The notes under the pieces: model-generated
The model's database searches: none
Told to the model about the DNA's origin: nothing
What the model saw: the letters and a program-made list of their open reading frames with translations, nothing else
Assembly (NCBI RefSeq): GCF_014084105.1
Contig: NZ_CP048289.1
Location: 939,922 to 1,003,921, forward strand
Direction of reading: 5' to 3'
DNA: 64,000 nucleotides
From: Streptacidiphilus sp. P02-A3a
GTDB lineage: Bacteria; Actinomycetota; Actinomycetes; Streptomycetales; Streptomycetaceae
Shown: piece after piece, positions 33,901 through 43,443 of the stretch
Position numbering within the stretch: the stretch's first letter is position 1
Layout of the letters: each line of letters begins with the position of its first letter
Program-made: the position numbers and the translations under genes

Positions 33901-34166
33901 TCCCAGAGGGTCTCCTGGTACGACACCGCGAGCAGCACCTCGACCGGCACGTGGAACTCGGCCGCCGCCGCGCCGAAGTCGTCCTGCAGCGCGTACGGGT
34001 CGACCGTCGCGGTGGTGGCGGCCGTCGGGACGGTGGCCGGACGCGCCAGCGGGCGGGATCCGGATGCCGCCTCGGCGACCGTGCCTATCACCAGGGTGCC
34101 GGCGGCCAGGAGCGCCGCCGAGGACGCCCAGATCCTGGACCTCTTCCGGACATGTCGTGCTGCCAA
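30915..34166 (-). CDS. Large secreted N-acetylmuramoyl-L-alanine amidase with three C-terminal repeats
   Basis: 1083 aa from TTG 34166; upstream in-frame starts exist, but the signal peptide (RKRSRIWASSAALLAAG) begins here. Residues about 45-220 resemble a lysozyme/transglycosylase-like domain (EVLLAVSYQETLWESH, NYNVMGL). An Amidase_2/PGRP domain follows (about 295-440): YIVIHDTEGS, AAHYVIAANGAVTQLV, IGIENEGY, NHVIGQDEVPY. A linker with SH3-like features leads to three repeats of about 135 residues, each with VLDTR, VVMNVTA, VYPDG, PNL-VPV and DFYN motifs. Predicted wall hydrolase for growth or development. Confidence 0.88.
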   Translation of the reverse strand: MAARHVRKRSRIWASSAALLAAGTLVIGTVAEAASGSRPLARPATVPTAATTATVDPYALQDDFGAAAAEFHVPVEVLLAVSYQETLWESHQGQPSSTGNYNVMGLTEVEASQVIPATTAQKEADLEAFGDGRKVATPSAKVLAGIDTVDTTVPALHTLDAAAALLRQPASALRGTMKQSVRGGAALLASYQRKLHGSLPAAPGDWYAAVAAYDQATDPGTADQFANRVYATISGGATRTTADGQIVTLDADPAAAPPTTEAHPLTASPQPTAAATTPPTQCPSGLTCTFDPADGAKYDVANRPADGDTVRYIVIHDTEGSASSTIGSATSPGAPYAAAHYVIAANGAVTQLVPDQDTATHADNATVNMHSIGIENEGYALRNGSWFSEQEYESASELVKYLANQFDIPLDRNHVIGQDEVPYAFDAPGLGADNPVATQQVDPGTYWDWGHFLSLLGAPVSGDGEAVVGGTVTIAPPYSGSYQPTVTGCGSHAAACSARPADFVYLRTGPSTSYPLLGDPLLKSAGLSSGSTNGGDVSDKADYGQTFVVAPGTTSDWTAIWYGGQEAYFYNPGGAYTYANSTPDQTLVTPVGSKAVQVYGRAYPEASAYPPAQASFGATAAQGIDYKDLPYTIPAGQAYVTAGEVTGDYYRYQGSYHAKDTGCTTAADQCEIIGRTLYYQISYDHRLGFVKATDVQVISAATPPTGTYMPVAPTRVLDTRSPAGGYKPLGSGSTLSLPVTGDGIVPPLTAGVTAVVMNVTADSQKSGGSMTVYPDGGPRPSAANLDFPAWRVVPNLVTVPVVNGRVDFYNETGTVNVWADVVGYYTSSGTGSRLTGFGPVRVMDTRDGTGVARTPIGPGGRATLDVATVKGAPTNITAVVMNVTATDATSDTWVSVYPDGPTAGAPAVPSTSTLNVGPGRTTPNLAIVPVTDGKVDFYNAFGSVDLFADITGYFTGNPTGGVLHTLDPTRLLDTGRGTGSGAGKPLGPGAVVALPVSGSSGIPLKGVTAVVLNVTGTGPTSSGWVTVYPDGAPRPATSNLDFSPGVPVPNLVVVPVTDGKVDLYTPYGGVNLVVDVTGFFTAN

Positions 34167-34393
34167 CGCGGTGCCCCTGCCCCTGCCTTGTGCGCCGGTC
34201 GGTCGGGGGACGAAGGCGTCACCCTGAACCCGCACCCGGCCTGCCCGGACGCCGTCCGCGAGGTACGGGCGGCGGCTACTGGTGGACCCACCAATCGAAC
34301 ACGTGTCAAATGGTGAGTGAGAGTAGCAGTTCAGGGACACGGAACCACGGGTGGGGGCGGCTGTTGGTGGCACGTTCGTGCGACCATGGGCGC

Positions 34394-35398
34394 ATGGCTG
34401 ACGCGAACCCCCCGACCGCGAATCCCACCCCCGGTCCGACCTCCACGCCGCCCTCGGCGTCCCCACGATCGCCGGTCGACGAACTGGCCCCGAGCGGGCC
34501 GCAGCAGGTCATCGAGTTCGGTGACTACCGGGCCGTGCTCACCGGCGTGGGCGCCGGACTGCGCGCCCTCAGCCACCGGGGCCGACCACTGGTGCTGAAG
34601 TACCCGCAGGAGCAGCAGGCCCCGGGCGGCGCCGGGCAGTTGCTGATCCCCTGGCCGAACCGGGTGCGCGACGGCCGGTACCAGTTCGACGGCCACGACC
34701 AGCAGTTGGACCTCAGCGAGCCGACCACCCACAACGCCAGCCACGGCTTCGTCCGCTTCCTGCCGTGGCGGGTGATGGCCGAGGACGCCGCCTCGGTCCG
34801 CTTCGGGCTGCGGCTGTACCCGATGCACGGCTACCCGCATCTGCTCGACCTGACCGCGAGCTACCGCCTGGACGAGTCCGGTCTGAGCGTCGAGGTCACC
34901 GCGCGCAACGTCGGCCGCACCGCCGCGCCGTACGGCATCGGCGCCCACCCGTACGCCACCCTGGGCATGGGCCCGGGCAGCGTCGACGAGGCGGTGCTGG
35001 AGCTGCCCGCCGACACCTGGATCCCGGTGGACGAGCGGCTGATCCCGGTCGGCCGCGAGAGCGTCCAGGGCACCCCGTACGACTTCCGCAAGCCCCGGGT
35101 GATCGGCGGCACCAAGCTGGACACCGCGTACACCGGGCTGCTGCGCGACCCGGACGGTCGCGCCCGGGTCCGGCTGACCAGCGCGGACGGGAGCCGCGGG
35201 GTGGAGCTGTGGGTCGGCGAGGAGATCGGCTGGCTCCAGCTGTACTCGGCGGACGGCCTGCCCGGCGCGTACCACCGCGCGGGGGTGGCGGTCGAGCCGA
35301 TGAGCTGCCCGCCGAACGCCTTCGCCACCGGCGAGGACGTGCTGCGGCTGGAACCCGGCGAGCGGGTCAGCCACCACTGGGGGATCAAGGCCCTGTAA
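34394..35398 (+). CDS. Aldose 1-epimerase family protein
   Basis: 334 aa from ATG 34394. The fold signatures include NRVRDGRYQFDG, HNASHGFVRFLPW (His of the active site) and GIGAHPYATLG (second His). The C-terminal acidic region carries VAVEPMSCPPNAF with the likely catalytic Glu. Interconverts alpha and beta anomers of hexoses or a phosphorylated relative. Shares a 227-bp divergent promoter region with the amidase gene. Confidence 0.92.
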   Translation: MADANPPTANPTPGPTSTPPSASPRSPVDELAPSGPQQVIEFGDYRAVLTGVGAGLRALSHRGRPLVLKYPQEQQAPGGAGQLLIPWPNRVRDGRYQFDGHDQQLDLSEPTTHNASHGFVRFLPWRVMAEDAASVRFGLRLYPMHGYPHLLDLTASYRLDESGLSVEVTARNVGRTAAPYGIGAHPYATLGMGPGSVDEAVLELPADTWIPVDERLIPVGRESVQGTPYDFRKPRVIGGTKLDTAYTGLLRDPDGRARVRLTSADGSRGVELWVGEEIGWLQLYSADGLPGAYHRAGVAVEPMSCPPNAFATGEDVLRLEPGERVSHHWGIKAL

Positions 35399-35472
35399 CG
35401 GATCTCCACCCCGGGCGGGGCTCACAGCCCACCCCTTCGCGTTCTACAGTGTGCGCGAAGGGGGTGCGTGAC

Positions 35473-36246
35473 ATGCGTGGCACACAGGGGTGGCGGGGCT
35501 CGGGTCCGCAGACGGCCGAGGAGATGATCGCCGAGGCGCGCAAGGCGTTCTTCGTGATGTTCGCCTTCATGGCGCTGCTCTGGGTCATCCAGATCGCCAA
35601 CTGGGCCGGCCACTACCAGCTCGACCAGCAGTTCGGGCTGATCCCGCAGCGGGTGGACCGGCTGCCGGAGATCTTCAGCTCGCCCTTCCTGCACTTCAGC
35701 TGGGCGCACATCGAGGGCAACTCCGGGCCGCTGTTCGTCTTCGGCTTCCTGGCCGCCTACCGGGGCGTGTTCCGCTTCCTCTGGCTGACCCTGATCGTGG
35801 CGCTCACCAGCGGGCTCACCGAGTGGCTGTTCCAGAGCGGGAACACCCTGGGCGTCGGCGCCAGCGGGCTGATCTTCGGCTACTTCGGCTACGTGGTGCT
35901 GCGCGGGATCTTCGACCGGCACCTGATCGACACCATGATCGGCCTGGTGATGGCCGCCTCCTTCGCGTACCTGGTGACCATCGCGCTGCCGGGCACCCCC
36001 GGCGTGAGCTGGCTGGCGCACCTCGGCGGCCTGATCGGCGGGGTCGCCGGGGCGTGGCTGCTGCGCGACCGCCGTCCGGTCGCCCCGGCCGCCGTCGGTG
36101 CGGGCGGCGGTGCGGGCGGCTCCGGCGGTGCGGCGCTGGTACCCGGACCGGCGACCGAGTCCGCGCCCGCGCCGGGTGGCCGGGGCAGGCCCGGCTCCGA
36201 CCGTGAGGACCTGCACAAGGAACTCGGCGATCTGGGCCTGCTCTGA
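35473..36246 (+). CDS. Rhomboid-family intramembrane serine protease
   Basis: 257 aa from ATG 35473 with AAGGGGG 9 nt upstream; GTG 35464 is an alternative. About six membrane segments. Catalytic Ser131 in GVGASGLIFG and His183 in SWLAHLGGLIGG. FLHFSWAHIEGN is the conserved HxxGN-like loop. The hydrophilic C-tail is Gly/Pro-rich and ends EDLHKELGDLGLL. Cleaves membrane-protein substrates; none identifiable here. Confidence 0.9.
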   Translation: MRGTQGWRGSGPQTAEEMIAEARKAFFVMFAFMALLWVIQIANWAGHYQLDQQFGLIPQRVDRLPEIFSSPFLHFSWAHIEGNSGPLFVFGFLAAYRGVFRFLWLTLIVALTSGLTEWLFQSGNTLGVGASGLIFGYFGYVVLRGIFDRHLIDTMIGLVMAASFAYLVTIALPGTPGVSWLAHLGGLIGGVAGAWLLRDRRPVAPAAVGAGGGAGGSGGAALVPGPATESAPAPGGRGRPGSDREDLHKELGDLGLL

Positions 36247-36291
36247 AAAGCGGCCCGCTCTTTGGGTGGGCCTGCTCTGAAAGCGGGCCCG
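36232..36291 (+). repeat. Direct duplication of the rhomboid gene's 3' end
   Basis: The sequence TGGGCCTGCTCTGAAA plus AGCGGCCCG (36232-36257) recurs at 36267-36291 with small changes, copying the last codons and stop of the rhomboid gene. The copies form inverted-repeat-like terminator material. Confidence 0.7.
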
Positions 36292-36438
36292 CGCCCGGTC
36301 CGGGGAGCCGTTCGACCACCGAAGATGAGCCCGGGAGCCCCACCTGAGCGTCCGGGCTTACTGGATCGCTACGCAATCCACAGGCCAACCACAGAGCCGC
36401 CTTACTCGTTTCTCATTTAGTCTCGGCACCGTGCTTGC

Positions 36439-37199
<761 letters not shown>

Positions 37200-37203
<4 letters not shown>

Positions 37204-38819
37204 GGTGCGGCTGGGTCCGCCGCTGGGCCACCTGGTCGCTGCGGACCCGCCTGCTGGTCAGCACCACCGTGATGCTGGCCGTGGTCAGCGGCGTGATCGG
37301 ACTGACCACCACGCTGTTCCTGCGGGCCGACCTGAATGCCTCCGCGCAGCAGACGCTGCAACAGGCCTGGCAGCGGGCCGTGGTGGGCCTGGGCGGTCCC
37401 GGCGGCATCGGCCAGGGCGGCGGGATCGGCCAGAACGGCGGCATCGGCCAGAACGGCGGTGGCCAGGGCGGTCCCGGCGGCGGCATGCACCCGCAGCCCG
37501 GCGGCGACTCCGACGGGGACTTCGTCGCGACGCTGCCGGACGGCACCGTGGCGGGCTGGATCACCAACGGCACGGTCGAGGCGTGGACCCCCTCCGACAC
37601 CGCCACCACCAACCTGCTGAACCTCCCGCCGCCGGAGCCGCTGACCGCCGCGCAGGACGCCGCGCTGGCGACCGTCCAGGGCGGGCACGCCCAGCAGATC
37701 AGCATCCCCGGGCGCGGCGACTACCTGGTGCAGTCCCAGCCGCACTCCGGCAGCACGCTGGTCGTCGGCGTCCCGCTGGGCGGGGTCGAGTCGATGGTCA
37801 ACGAGTTGATCGCGACCGAGGTCGTGGTCACCGTCGCCGGTCTGATCGCCTCCGGCTTCCTCTCCTTCGCGCTGATCCGGTTGTCGCTACGGCCACTGGA
37901 CCGGGTCGCCGCCACCGCCGCCCGGATCTCCCGGCTGCCGCTGGACCAGGGCGAGGTCGGCGAGCTGGTGCGGGTGCCCGAGGCCGACACCGACGGCCGG
38001 ACCGAGGCCGGGAAGGTCGGCGCCGCGCTGAACCGCATGATCGACCACGTCTCCGACGCGCTGACCGCGCGGCAGGCCAGCGAGACCCGGGTCCGCCAGT
38101 TCGTCGCCGACGCCAGCCACGAGCTGCGCACCCCGCTCGCGTCCATCGGCGGCTACGCCGAGCTGACCCGGCGCGGACACGAGAGCGTCCCGCCGGACAC
38201 CGCCTACGCGCTCAGCCGGATCGAGTCCGAGGCCGGGCGGATGACCCGACTGGTCGAGGACCTGCTGCTGCTGGCCAGGCTGGACGCCGGACGACCGCTG
38301 GAGCGGGAGCCGGTGGACCTGTCGCCGCTGGTGGTGGACGCGGTCCGGGACGCCCACGCGGCGGTGCCCGACCACAGCTGGCAGGTGGACCTGCCGGACG
38401 ACCCGGTGGTCGTCGACGGCGACCCCGGGCGACTGCACCAGGTACTGGTGAACCTGCTCGCCAACGCGGGCAAGCACACCCCCGCCGGGACCACCGTCAC
38501 CGCGTCCGTGAGCCGCGCCGACGGCTGCTGCGTGGTCCGGATCGCGGACGACGGCCCGGGCATCCCGCCGGAACTGCTGCCCACGGTCTTCGAGCGCTTC
38601 GCCCGGGGCGACCACTCGCGCTCCCGCGCGGCCGGGAGCACCGGCCTGGGCCTGGCCATCGTCACGGCGGTGGTGGCCTCGCACCGGGGCCGGGTGGAAC
38701 TCACCAGCGTGCCGGGGGCGACGGTGTTCACCGTCCGGCTGCCGCTGGCGGATCGTCCCGCCGAGGACCCGCCCCAGCGGGCCCTGGTCGCCGGGCACAT
38801 GTGCTCAGGCGTGGGCTGA
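37200..38819 (+). CDS. Sensor histidine kinase with Gly/Gln repeat in sensor domain
   Basis: 539 aa from GTG 37200, overlapping the response regulator stop. First membrane helix about 20-45, outer sensor region, second helix about 195-220, HAMP, then HisKA with His307 in DASHELRTPLASIGGY and a HATPase domain with N (VNLLANAGKH), G1 (DDGPGIPP) and G2 (STGLGLAIV) boxes. The sensor has a low-complexity GGIGQNGG repeat (about 65-95), perhaps a flexible insert. Partner of the preceding response regulator; signal unknown. Confidence 0.93.
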
Positions 38820-38909
38820 CACCGCCCTCACAGCTTCGGCACACGCCGCCGACAGCGCGCCGGGCGAGATTGGGAGCCACCACCGAGCCCCCGTCGAGAA
38901 GGCCCACAG

Positions 38910-41069
38910 ATGACCGCGACCACCCACGATCCGGCCCTGCCCGAACCGCTCCGGCCCGGCCCCGGCCCCGGCCCCGGCCCGGCCACCGTCACCGCCGGGG
39001 CCGGGCCCGGCGGGCCGGTGCCCGTCCGGCCGGCGGACCCGCGCTGGGCGCGGCCCGCGTTCCTGGCGCTGCTGCTGGTCACCGGGGTCCTGTACCTGTG
39101 GGACCTCAGCGCCTCCGGCTGGGCCAACCAGTTCTACTCGGCCGCCGTCCAGGCGGGCAGCAGGAGCTGGGAGGCGATGTTCTACGGCTCCTCCGACGCG
39201 GCCAACTTCATCACCGTGGACAAGCCCCCGGCGGCGCTGTGGGTGATGGAGGTCTCCACCCGGATCTTCGGCGTCAACTCCTGGGCGATCCTCGCCCCGC
39301 AGGCCCTGGAGGGTGTCGCCAGCGTCGCGGTGGTCTGCCTCGCGGTGCGCCGCCGCTTCTCGGCCGGGGCCGGGCTGATCGCGGGCGCGGCGCTGGCGCT
39401 CACCCCGGTCGCGGCGCTGATGTTCCGCTTCAACAACCCGGACGCCCTGCTCGCGCTGCTGCTCACGCTCGCCGGGTACGCCACCCTGCGCGCCCAGGAG
39501 CAGGCCCGCACCCGCTGGCTGCTGCTCGCGTCGGCCTGCGTCGGTACCGCCTTCCTGACCAAGACCCTTCAGGCCTTCCTGATCGTCCCCGCGCTCGGCC
39601 TGGTCTACGCCGCGCTGGCGCCGACCGGCGTGTGGCGGCGGGTCCGGCAACTGGCGCTGGCGCTGGTGGTGCTGGTCGTCAGCGGCGGCTGGTGGGTGGC
39701 CGTGGTCGAGCTGACCCCGGCGCAGGACCGGCCCTACGTCGGCGGCAGCCAGAACAACAGCTTCCTCGAACTCACCTTCGGCTACAACGGCTTCGGGCGG
39801 CTGGACGGCTCCGAGACCGGCAGCGTCGGCGGCGGCGGGGGCGGTGCCACCGGCGGTACCGGGATGTGGGGTGCCACCGGGCTCACCCGGCTGTTCGGCT
39901 CCGACATGGGCGGCCAGATCGCCTGGCTGCTCCCGGCGGCGCTGGTGCTGCTGCTCGCGGGCCTGTGGCTGACCCGCCGCGCGGCCCGCACCGACCCGGC
40001 CCGGGCGGCCCTCCTGCTCTGGGGGCTGGCGCTGCTCACCACCTTCCTGACCTTCAGCCTGATGAAGGGCATCTTCCACCCGTACTACAACGTCGCCCTC
40101 GCCCCCTACCTCGCGGCGATCACCGGCATGGGTGCCGGACTGCTCTGGTCCCGGCGGCGCGAGTGGTTCGCGGCGGGCGCGCTGGCGCTGGCGGTCGGCG
40201 CGACCGCGGTCTGCTCGTACCTGCTGCTGGAGCGCACCCCCGACTGGCTGCCGTGGCTGCGCTACCCCGTGCTGATCGGCGGACTGCTGGCGGCCCTCGG
40301 ACTGCTGGCCGCCGGGCGGGTGTCCACCCGGCTGGCGGCGGTCCCGGCCCTGGTCGGACTACTCGCGGGGCTGGCCGGACCGGCCGCGTACACCCTGCAG
40401 ACGGTGGGCACCGGGCACAGCGGTTCGCTGCCGAGCGCGGGACCGGCGGTGGCGGGCGGCGGCTTCGGCGGCTTCCCCGGTGGCGGGGCGGGCGGCGGTC
40501 GCGGCGGCACCGGAGGTGGGCACCCGGGCGGCTTCGGTGGCCGGACCGGGCAGCCGGGCGGCACCGGCGCCGGTCAGCCGCCCACCGGGACCGGCGGCGG
40601 CTTCCCCGGCGGCCAAGGCGGCACCGGCACCGGCACGACCCCCGGTACCGGAACCCGTACCGGCGGCGGGACCGGTGGCATGGGCGGCGGCGTCGGCTCG
40701 CTGCTGAACGGCTCCGACCCCGGCAGCGCCGTCACCGCGCTGCTCAAGGCCGACGCGTCCAGGTACACCTGGGTCGCCGCGGGCATCGGCTCGCAGAACG
40801 CCGCCGGTTACCAACTCGCCACCGGTGACCCGGTGATGGCCGTCGGCGGCTTCAACGGGACCGACCCGGCGCCGAGCCTCGCCCAGTTCGAGGCGTACGT
40901 CAACGCCGGACGGATCCACTACTTCATCGGCGGCGGCGTCGGCGCGACCGGCGGCAGCGGCAGCGGCGACTCCTCGCAGATCGCCACCTGGGTCGCCGCC
41001 CACTACACCGCCAGGACCGTGGACGGGGTCACCCTCTACGACCTGACCGCGCCCAAGAGCAGCAGCTGA
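38910..41069 (+). CDS. GT39-family membrane glycosyltransferase (ArnT/YkcB-like)
   Basis: 719 aa. Pro/Gly-rich N-terminus, then about 12 membrane helices. The conserved first outer loop contains DLSASGWANQFYSAAVQAGS and ITVDKPPAALWV, the PMT_2/GT39 pattern with catalytic acidic residues. An extended Gly-rich region (about 505-600) and a C-terminal extracellular domain (about 610-710) with RYTWVAAGIGSQNAAGY follow, as in YkcA/B-type proteins. Predicted to transfer sugar from a lipid donor to an envelope acceptor. It lies 90 bp after the two-component operon and may be its target. Confidence 0.9.
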   Translation: MTATTHDPALPEPLRPGPGPGPGPATVTAGAGPGGPVPVRPADPRWARPAFLALLLVTGVLYLWDLSASGWANQFYSAAVQAGSRSWEAMFYGSSDAANFITVDKPPAALWVMEVSTRIFGVNSWAILAPQALEGVASVAVVCLAVRRRFSAGAGLIAGAALALTPVAALMFRFNNPDALLALLLTLAGYATLRAQEQARTRWLLLASACVGTAFLTKTLQAFLIVPALGLVYAALAPTGVWRRVRQLALALVVLVVSGGWWVAVVELTPAQDRPYVGGSQNNSFLELTFGYNGFGRLDGSETGSVGGGGGGATGGTGMWGATGLTRLFGSDMGGQIAWLLPAALVLLLAGLWLTRRAARTDPARAALLLWGLALLTTFLTFSLMKGIFHPYYNVALAPYLAAITGMGAGLLWSRRREWFAAGALALAVGATAVCSYLLLERTPDWLPWLRYPVLIGGLLAALGLLAAGRVSTRLAAVPALVGLLAGLAGPAAYTLQTVGTGHSGSLPSAGPAVAGGGFGGFPGGGAGGGRGGTGGGHPGGFGGRTGQPGGTGAGQPPTGTGGGFPGGQGGTGTGTTPGTGTRTGGGTGGMGGGVGSLLNGSDPGSAVTALLKADASRYTWVAAGIGSQNAAGYQLATGDPVMAVGGFNGTDPAPSLAQFEAYVNAGRIHYFIGGGVGATGGSGSGDSSQIATWVAAHYTARTVDGVTLYDLTAPKSSS

Positions 41070-41110
41070 CCGGGCCCGGAGCGGGGCGGCGGCCGGGTAA
41101 GTTCGTGGTC

Positions 41111-42121
41111 ATGGCAGACAACGACCTCAGCCCGAACGCCCCCGCCCCGGACGCCGGACGCCTCGTCCTGCTGGCCAGCACCCACCGCGTCGCGGCGGGG
41201 CTGCTGTCCTGGCCCGCCTGGGAGGCCCTGCGCGGTGCCTCCCGGGTACTGGTCGGGAACGAGGGGCACCCGCTGCTGGCACCGGTCCGGGCGGCGGGCG
41301 TGCCGGTCGAGGTGGTGGACATCGAGCGCTACGCGCTCGGCAGCACGCTGGCCGAGGCCGCCGCCCCGGGCACGGTCGTGGTCTGGATCAGCGGCCCGGA
41401 CGGCGACCCCGGCCTGGCCGACTCGCTGGCCCGGATCGCGGTCGAGGGCGGCCTGGACCCGATGCCGGAGATCGAGCTGCTGCCCGGCTCCTGGGACCTG
41501 CCCGGCGCCCGGCTGCTCGACCTGGTCGCGGTGATGGACCGGCTGCGGTCGCCGGGCGGCTGCCCCTGGGACGCCGAGCAGACGCACGAGTCCCTGGTGC
41601 GGCACCTGGTCGAGGAGTCCTACGAACTGGTCGAGGCGATCGAGGAGGGGGACCGCGAGGCGCTGCTCGAAGAGCTCGGCGACGTGCTGTTCCAGGTCTT
41701 CTTCCACGCCCGCATCGCCGAGGAGGACCCGGCGGAGCCGTTCGGCATCGACGACATCGCGGGCGGCCTCATCGACAAGCTGACGTACCGTCATCCGCAC
41801 GTGTTCGGCGACGTGCACGCACCCACGGCCGAGCAGGTGGAGGCCAACTGGGAGCAGCTGAAGGCGGTTGAGAAGCAGCGCGAGTCGGTAGTGGACGGCG
41901 TACCGGTGGCGCAGCCCGCCCTCGCCCTCGCCGCCAAGCTCCACTCCCGGGCGGTCAGGGCCGAGTTGGACGTCCCGCTGCCGGAGGCGGACGACCTCGG
42001 CGCCCGGCTGCTCGCCCTCGCCGTCGAGGCCCAGCAGCAGGGGCTGGACCCCGAGGCCGAGCTCCGCGCCGCCGCCCGCCGCTACCGCGAGGCCATCCGG
42101 CAGGCCGAGAAGCAGAACTGA
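41111..42121 (+). CDS. mazG: Nucleoside triphosphate pyrophosphohydrolase MazG
   Basis: 336 aa from ATG 41111 (GTG 41105 is possible). The first about 130 residues are an N-terminal domain common in actinobacterial MazG. The MazG domain carries CPWDAEQTHESLVRHLVEES with the EExxE metal motif (EESYELVEAIEEGD) and EELGDVLFQVFFHARI. TYRHPHVFGDV is a family signature. Hydrolyses NTPs and abnormal dNTPs to monophosphate plus PPi. It lies shortly upstream of the rpf-eno block. Confidence 0.92.
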   Translation: MADNDLSPNAPAPDAGRLVLLASTHRVAAGLLSWPAWEALRGASRVLVGNEGHPLLAPVRAAGVPVEVVDIERYALGSTLAEAAAPGTVVVWISGPDGDPGLADSLARIAVEGGLDPMPEIELLPGSWDLPGARLLDLVAVMDRLRSPGGCPWDAEQTHESLVRHLVEESYELVEAIEEGDREALLEELGDVLFQVFFHARIAEEDPAEPFGIDDIAGGLIDKLTYRHPHVFGDVHAPTAEQVEANWEQLKAVEKQRESVVDGVPVAQPALALAAKLHSRAVRAELDVPLPEADDLGARLLALAVEAQQQGLDPEAELRAAARRYREAIRQAEKQN

Positions 42122-42392
42122 CGCACCGTCAGACGGCACTCCCGGCCGGCAGTTCGACCCGAGCCAAGCCACCTCGCCCCCCGGCCCACCCACCGCGCCC
42201 CGCGCCCCGGCGCGGCGGGCCACCCGCCCCGCCCCGCCCGAGCACCCCGCCCGCGCCTGCTCGTCGGCCGCCGCGCTCCCGCCGCGACCGCCGCTCCCGC
42301 CCCCGGCCTGCCCGTCGGCCGCCGCGCGGGCGTGGGGGCGGGGGCGCGCGCCCCCCTTGCCTGGGGTGTCGCGCGCGTGGTGGCATCGGGCC

Positions 42393-43421
42393 ATGACCTC
42401 CGACGCCGCCACCCCGTCCGCCCCTCGCTGGGGCCTCACCTTCCCGCTGGACGGGATCCCGCTCGCCGACCAGCGCAAGCTGGTCGAGGCGCTGCCCGAC
42501 CTGGGCTTCACCGACCTGTGGTCGATGGAGACCAACGGCGCGGACGCCTTCACGCCGCTCGCGCTGGCCTCGGTCTGGGCCCCGGAGCTGAACCTCGGGA
42601 CGGCCATCGTGCCGGTGCACACCCGGGGCCCGGCGCTGCTGGCGATGCAGGCCGCCGCGCTGGCCGAGGCCGCCCCGGGACGCTTCACGCTGGGCCTCGG
42701 CGCGTCCTCGCCGGTCATCGTCCGGGACTGGAACGCGGTCCCGCACGAGCAGCCGTACCAGCGCAGCCGGGACGTGCTGCGCTTCCTGAGGGCCGCGCTC
42801 GCGGGCCAGGCGGTGGACGAGCAGTACGAGACCTTCGCGGTGCGCCGGTTCCGGCTGGAGCGGGTGCCCTCGCCGACCCCGCCGGTACTGCTCGCGGCGC
42901 TGCGCCCGGGCATGCTGCGGCTGGCCGCGCGGGAGGCCGACGGCACCATCCTCAACTGGCTCTCGGCCGAGGACGTGACCACCGCCGTCGCCGAGTTCGA
43001 GCGGGCCGGGGGCGCCGGGAAGACGGTCGCCGCCCGGATCTTCGTCTGCCCGACCACGGACGCGGCGCACGCCCGCGCCCTGGGCCGCCGACTGATCGCG
43101 GGCTACCTCACCGTCCCGGCCTACGCGGCCTTCCACCGCTGGCTCGGCCGGGAGGAGCAGCTGAAGCCGATGTGGGAGGCGTGGGCCGCCGGGGACCGCA
43201 AGGGCGCCGCCGCGTCGGTACCGGACGAGGTGGTGGACGCGCTGATCGTGCACGGCGACGCCGACGAGTGCCGGGAGCGGATCCGCCGTTACGCCGCCAA
43301 CGGGGTGACCGTGCCGGTACCGGCGGTGCTGCCGACGCCGCAGATGCTGGACACCACGGCCGAGCCGCGCGAGCGGCGCAAGGCCGTGGCGGCGGCGGTG
43401 CTGGCGGTCAGCCCGGGCTGA
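42393..43421 (+). CDS. LLM-class F420-dependent oxidoreductase
   Basis: 342 aa from ATG 42393. Luciferase-like TIM barrel: GLTFPLDGIPLADQRKLVE, LWSMETNGADAFTPL, LNLGTAIVPVHTRGP, LGLGASSPVIVRDWN and the C-terminal HGDADECRERIRRYAANGV. These are typical of F420-dependent LLM enzymes (TIGR03617-like). Substrate unknown. The 270 bp upstream are extremely C-rich and hold no gene. Confidence 0.9.
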   Translation: MTSDAATPSAPRWGLTFPLDGIPLADQRKLVEALPDLGFTDLWSMETNGADAFTPLALASVWAPELNLGTAIVPVHTRGPALLAMQAAALAEAAPGRFTLGLGASSPVIVRDWNAVPHEQPYQRSRDVLRFLRAALAGQAVDEQYETFAVRRFRLERVPSPTPPVLLAALRPGMLRLAAREADGTILNWLSAEDVTTAVAEFERAGGAGKTVAARIFVCPTTDAAHARALGRRLIAGYLTVPAYAAFHRWLGREEQLKPMWEAWAAGDRKGAAASVPDEVVDALIVHGDADECRERIRRYAANGVTVPVPAVLPTPQMLDTTAEPRERRKAVAAAVLAVSPG

Positions 43422-43443
43422 CCGGCCGGGCCGGGGACGCCGG

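Noticed and set aside
31275-34316. About 1000-codon open frame on the plus strand opposite the amidase
   Set aside because: Low-complexity Arg/Gly/Val protein with no domain; the minus strand has a clear signal peptide and amidase motifs.
37205-40828. About 1200-codon open frame spanning the kinase and GT39 genes
   Set aside because: Arg/Gly/Pro-rich shadow frame; the real genes in other frames show catalytic motifs and normal starts.
42122-42392. Possible small gene in the C-rich stretch before the LLM gene
   Set aside because: Extreme low-complexity sequence with no ribosome-binding site or protein-like frame.
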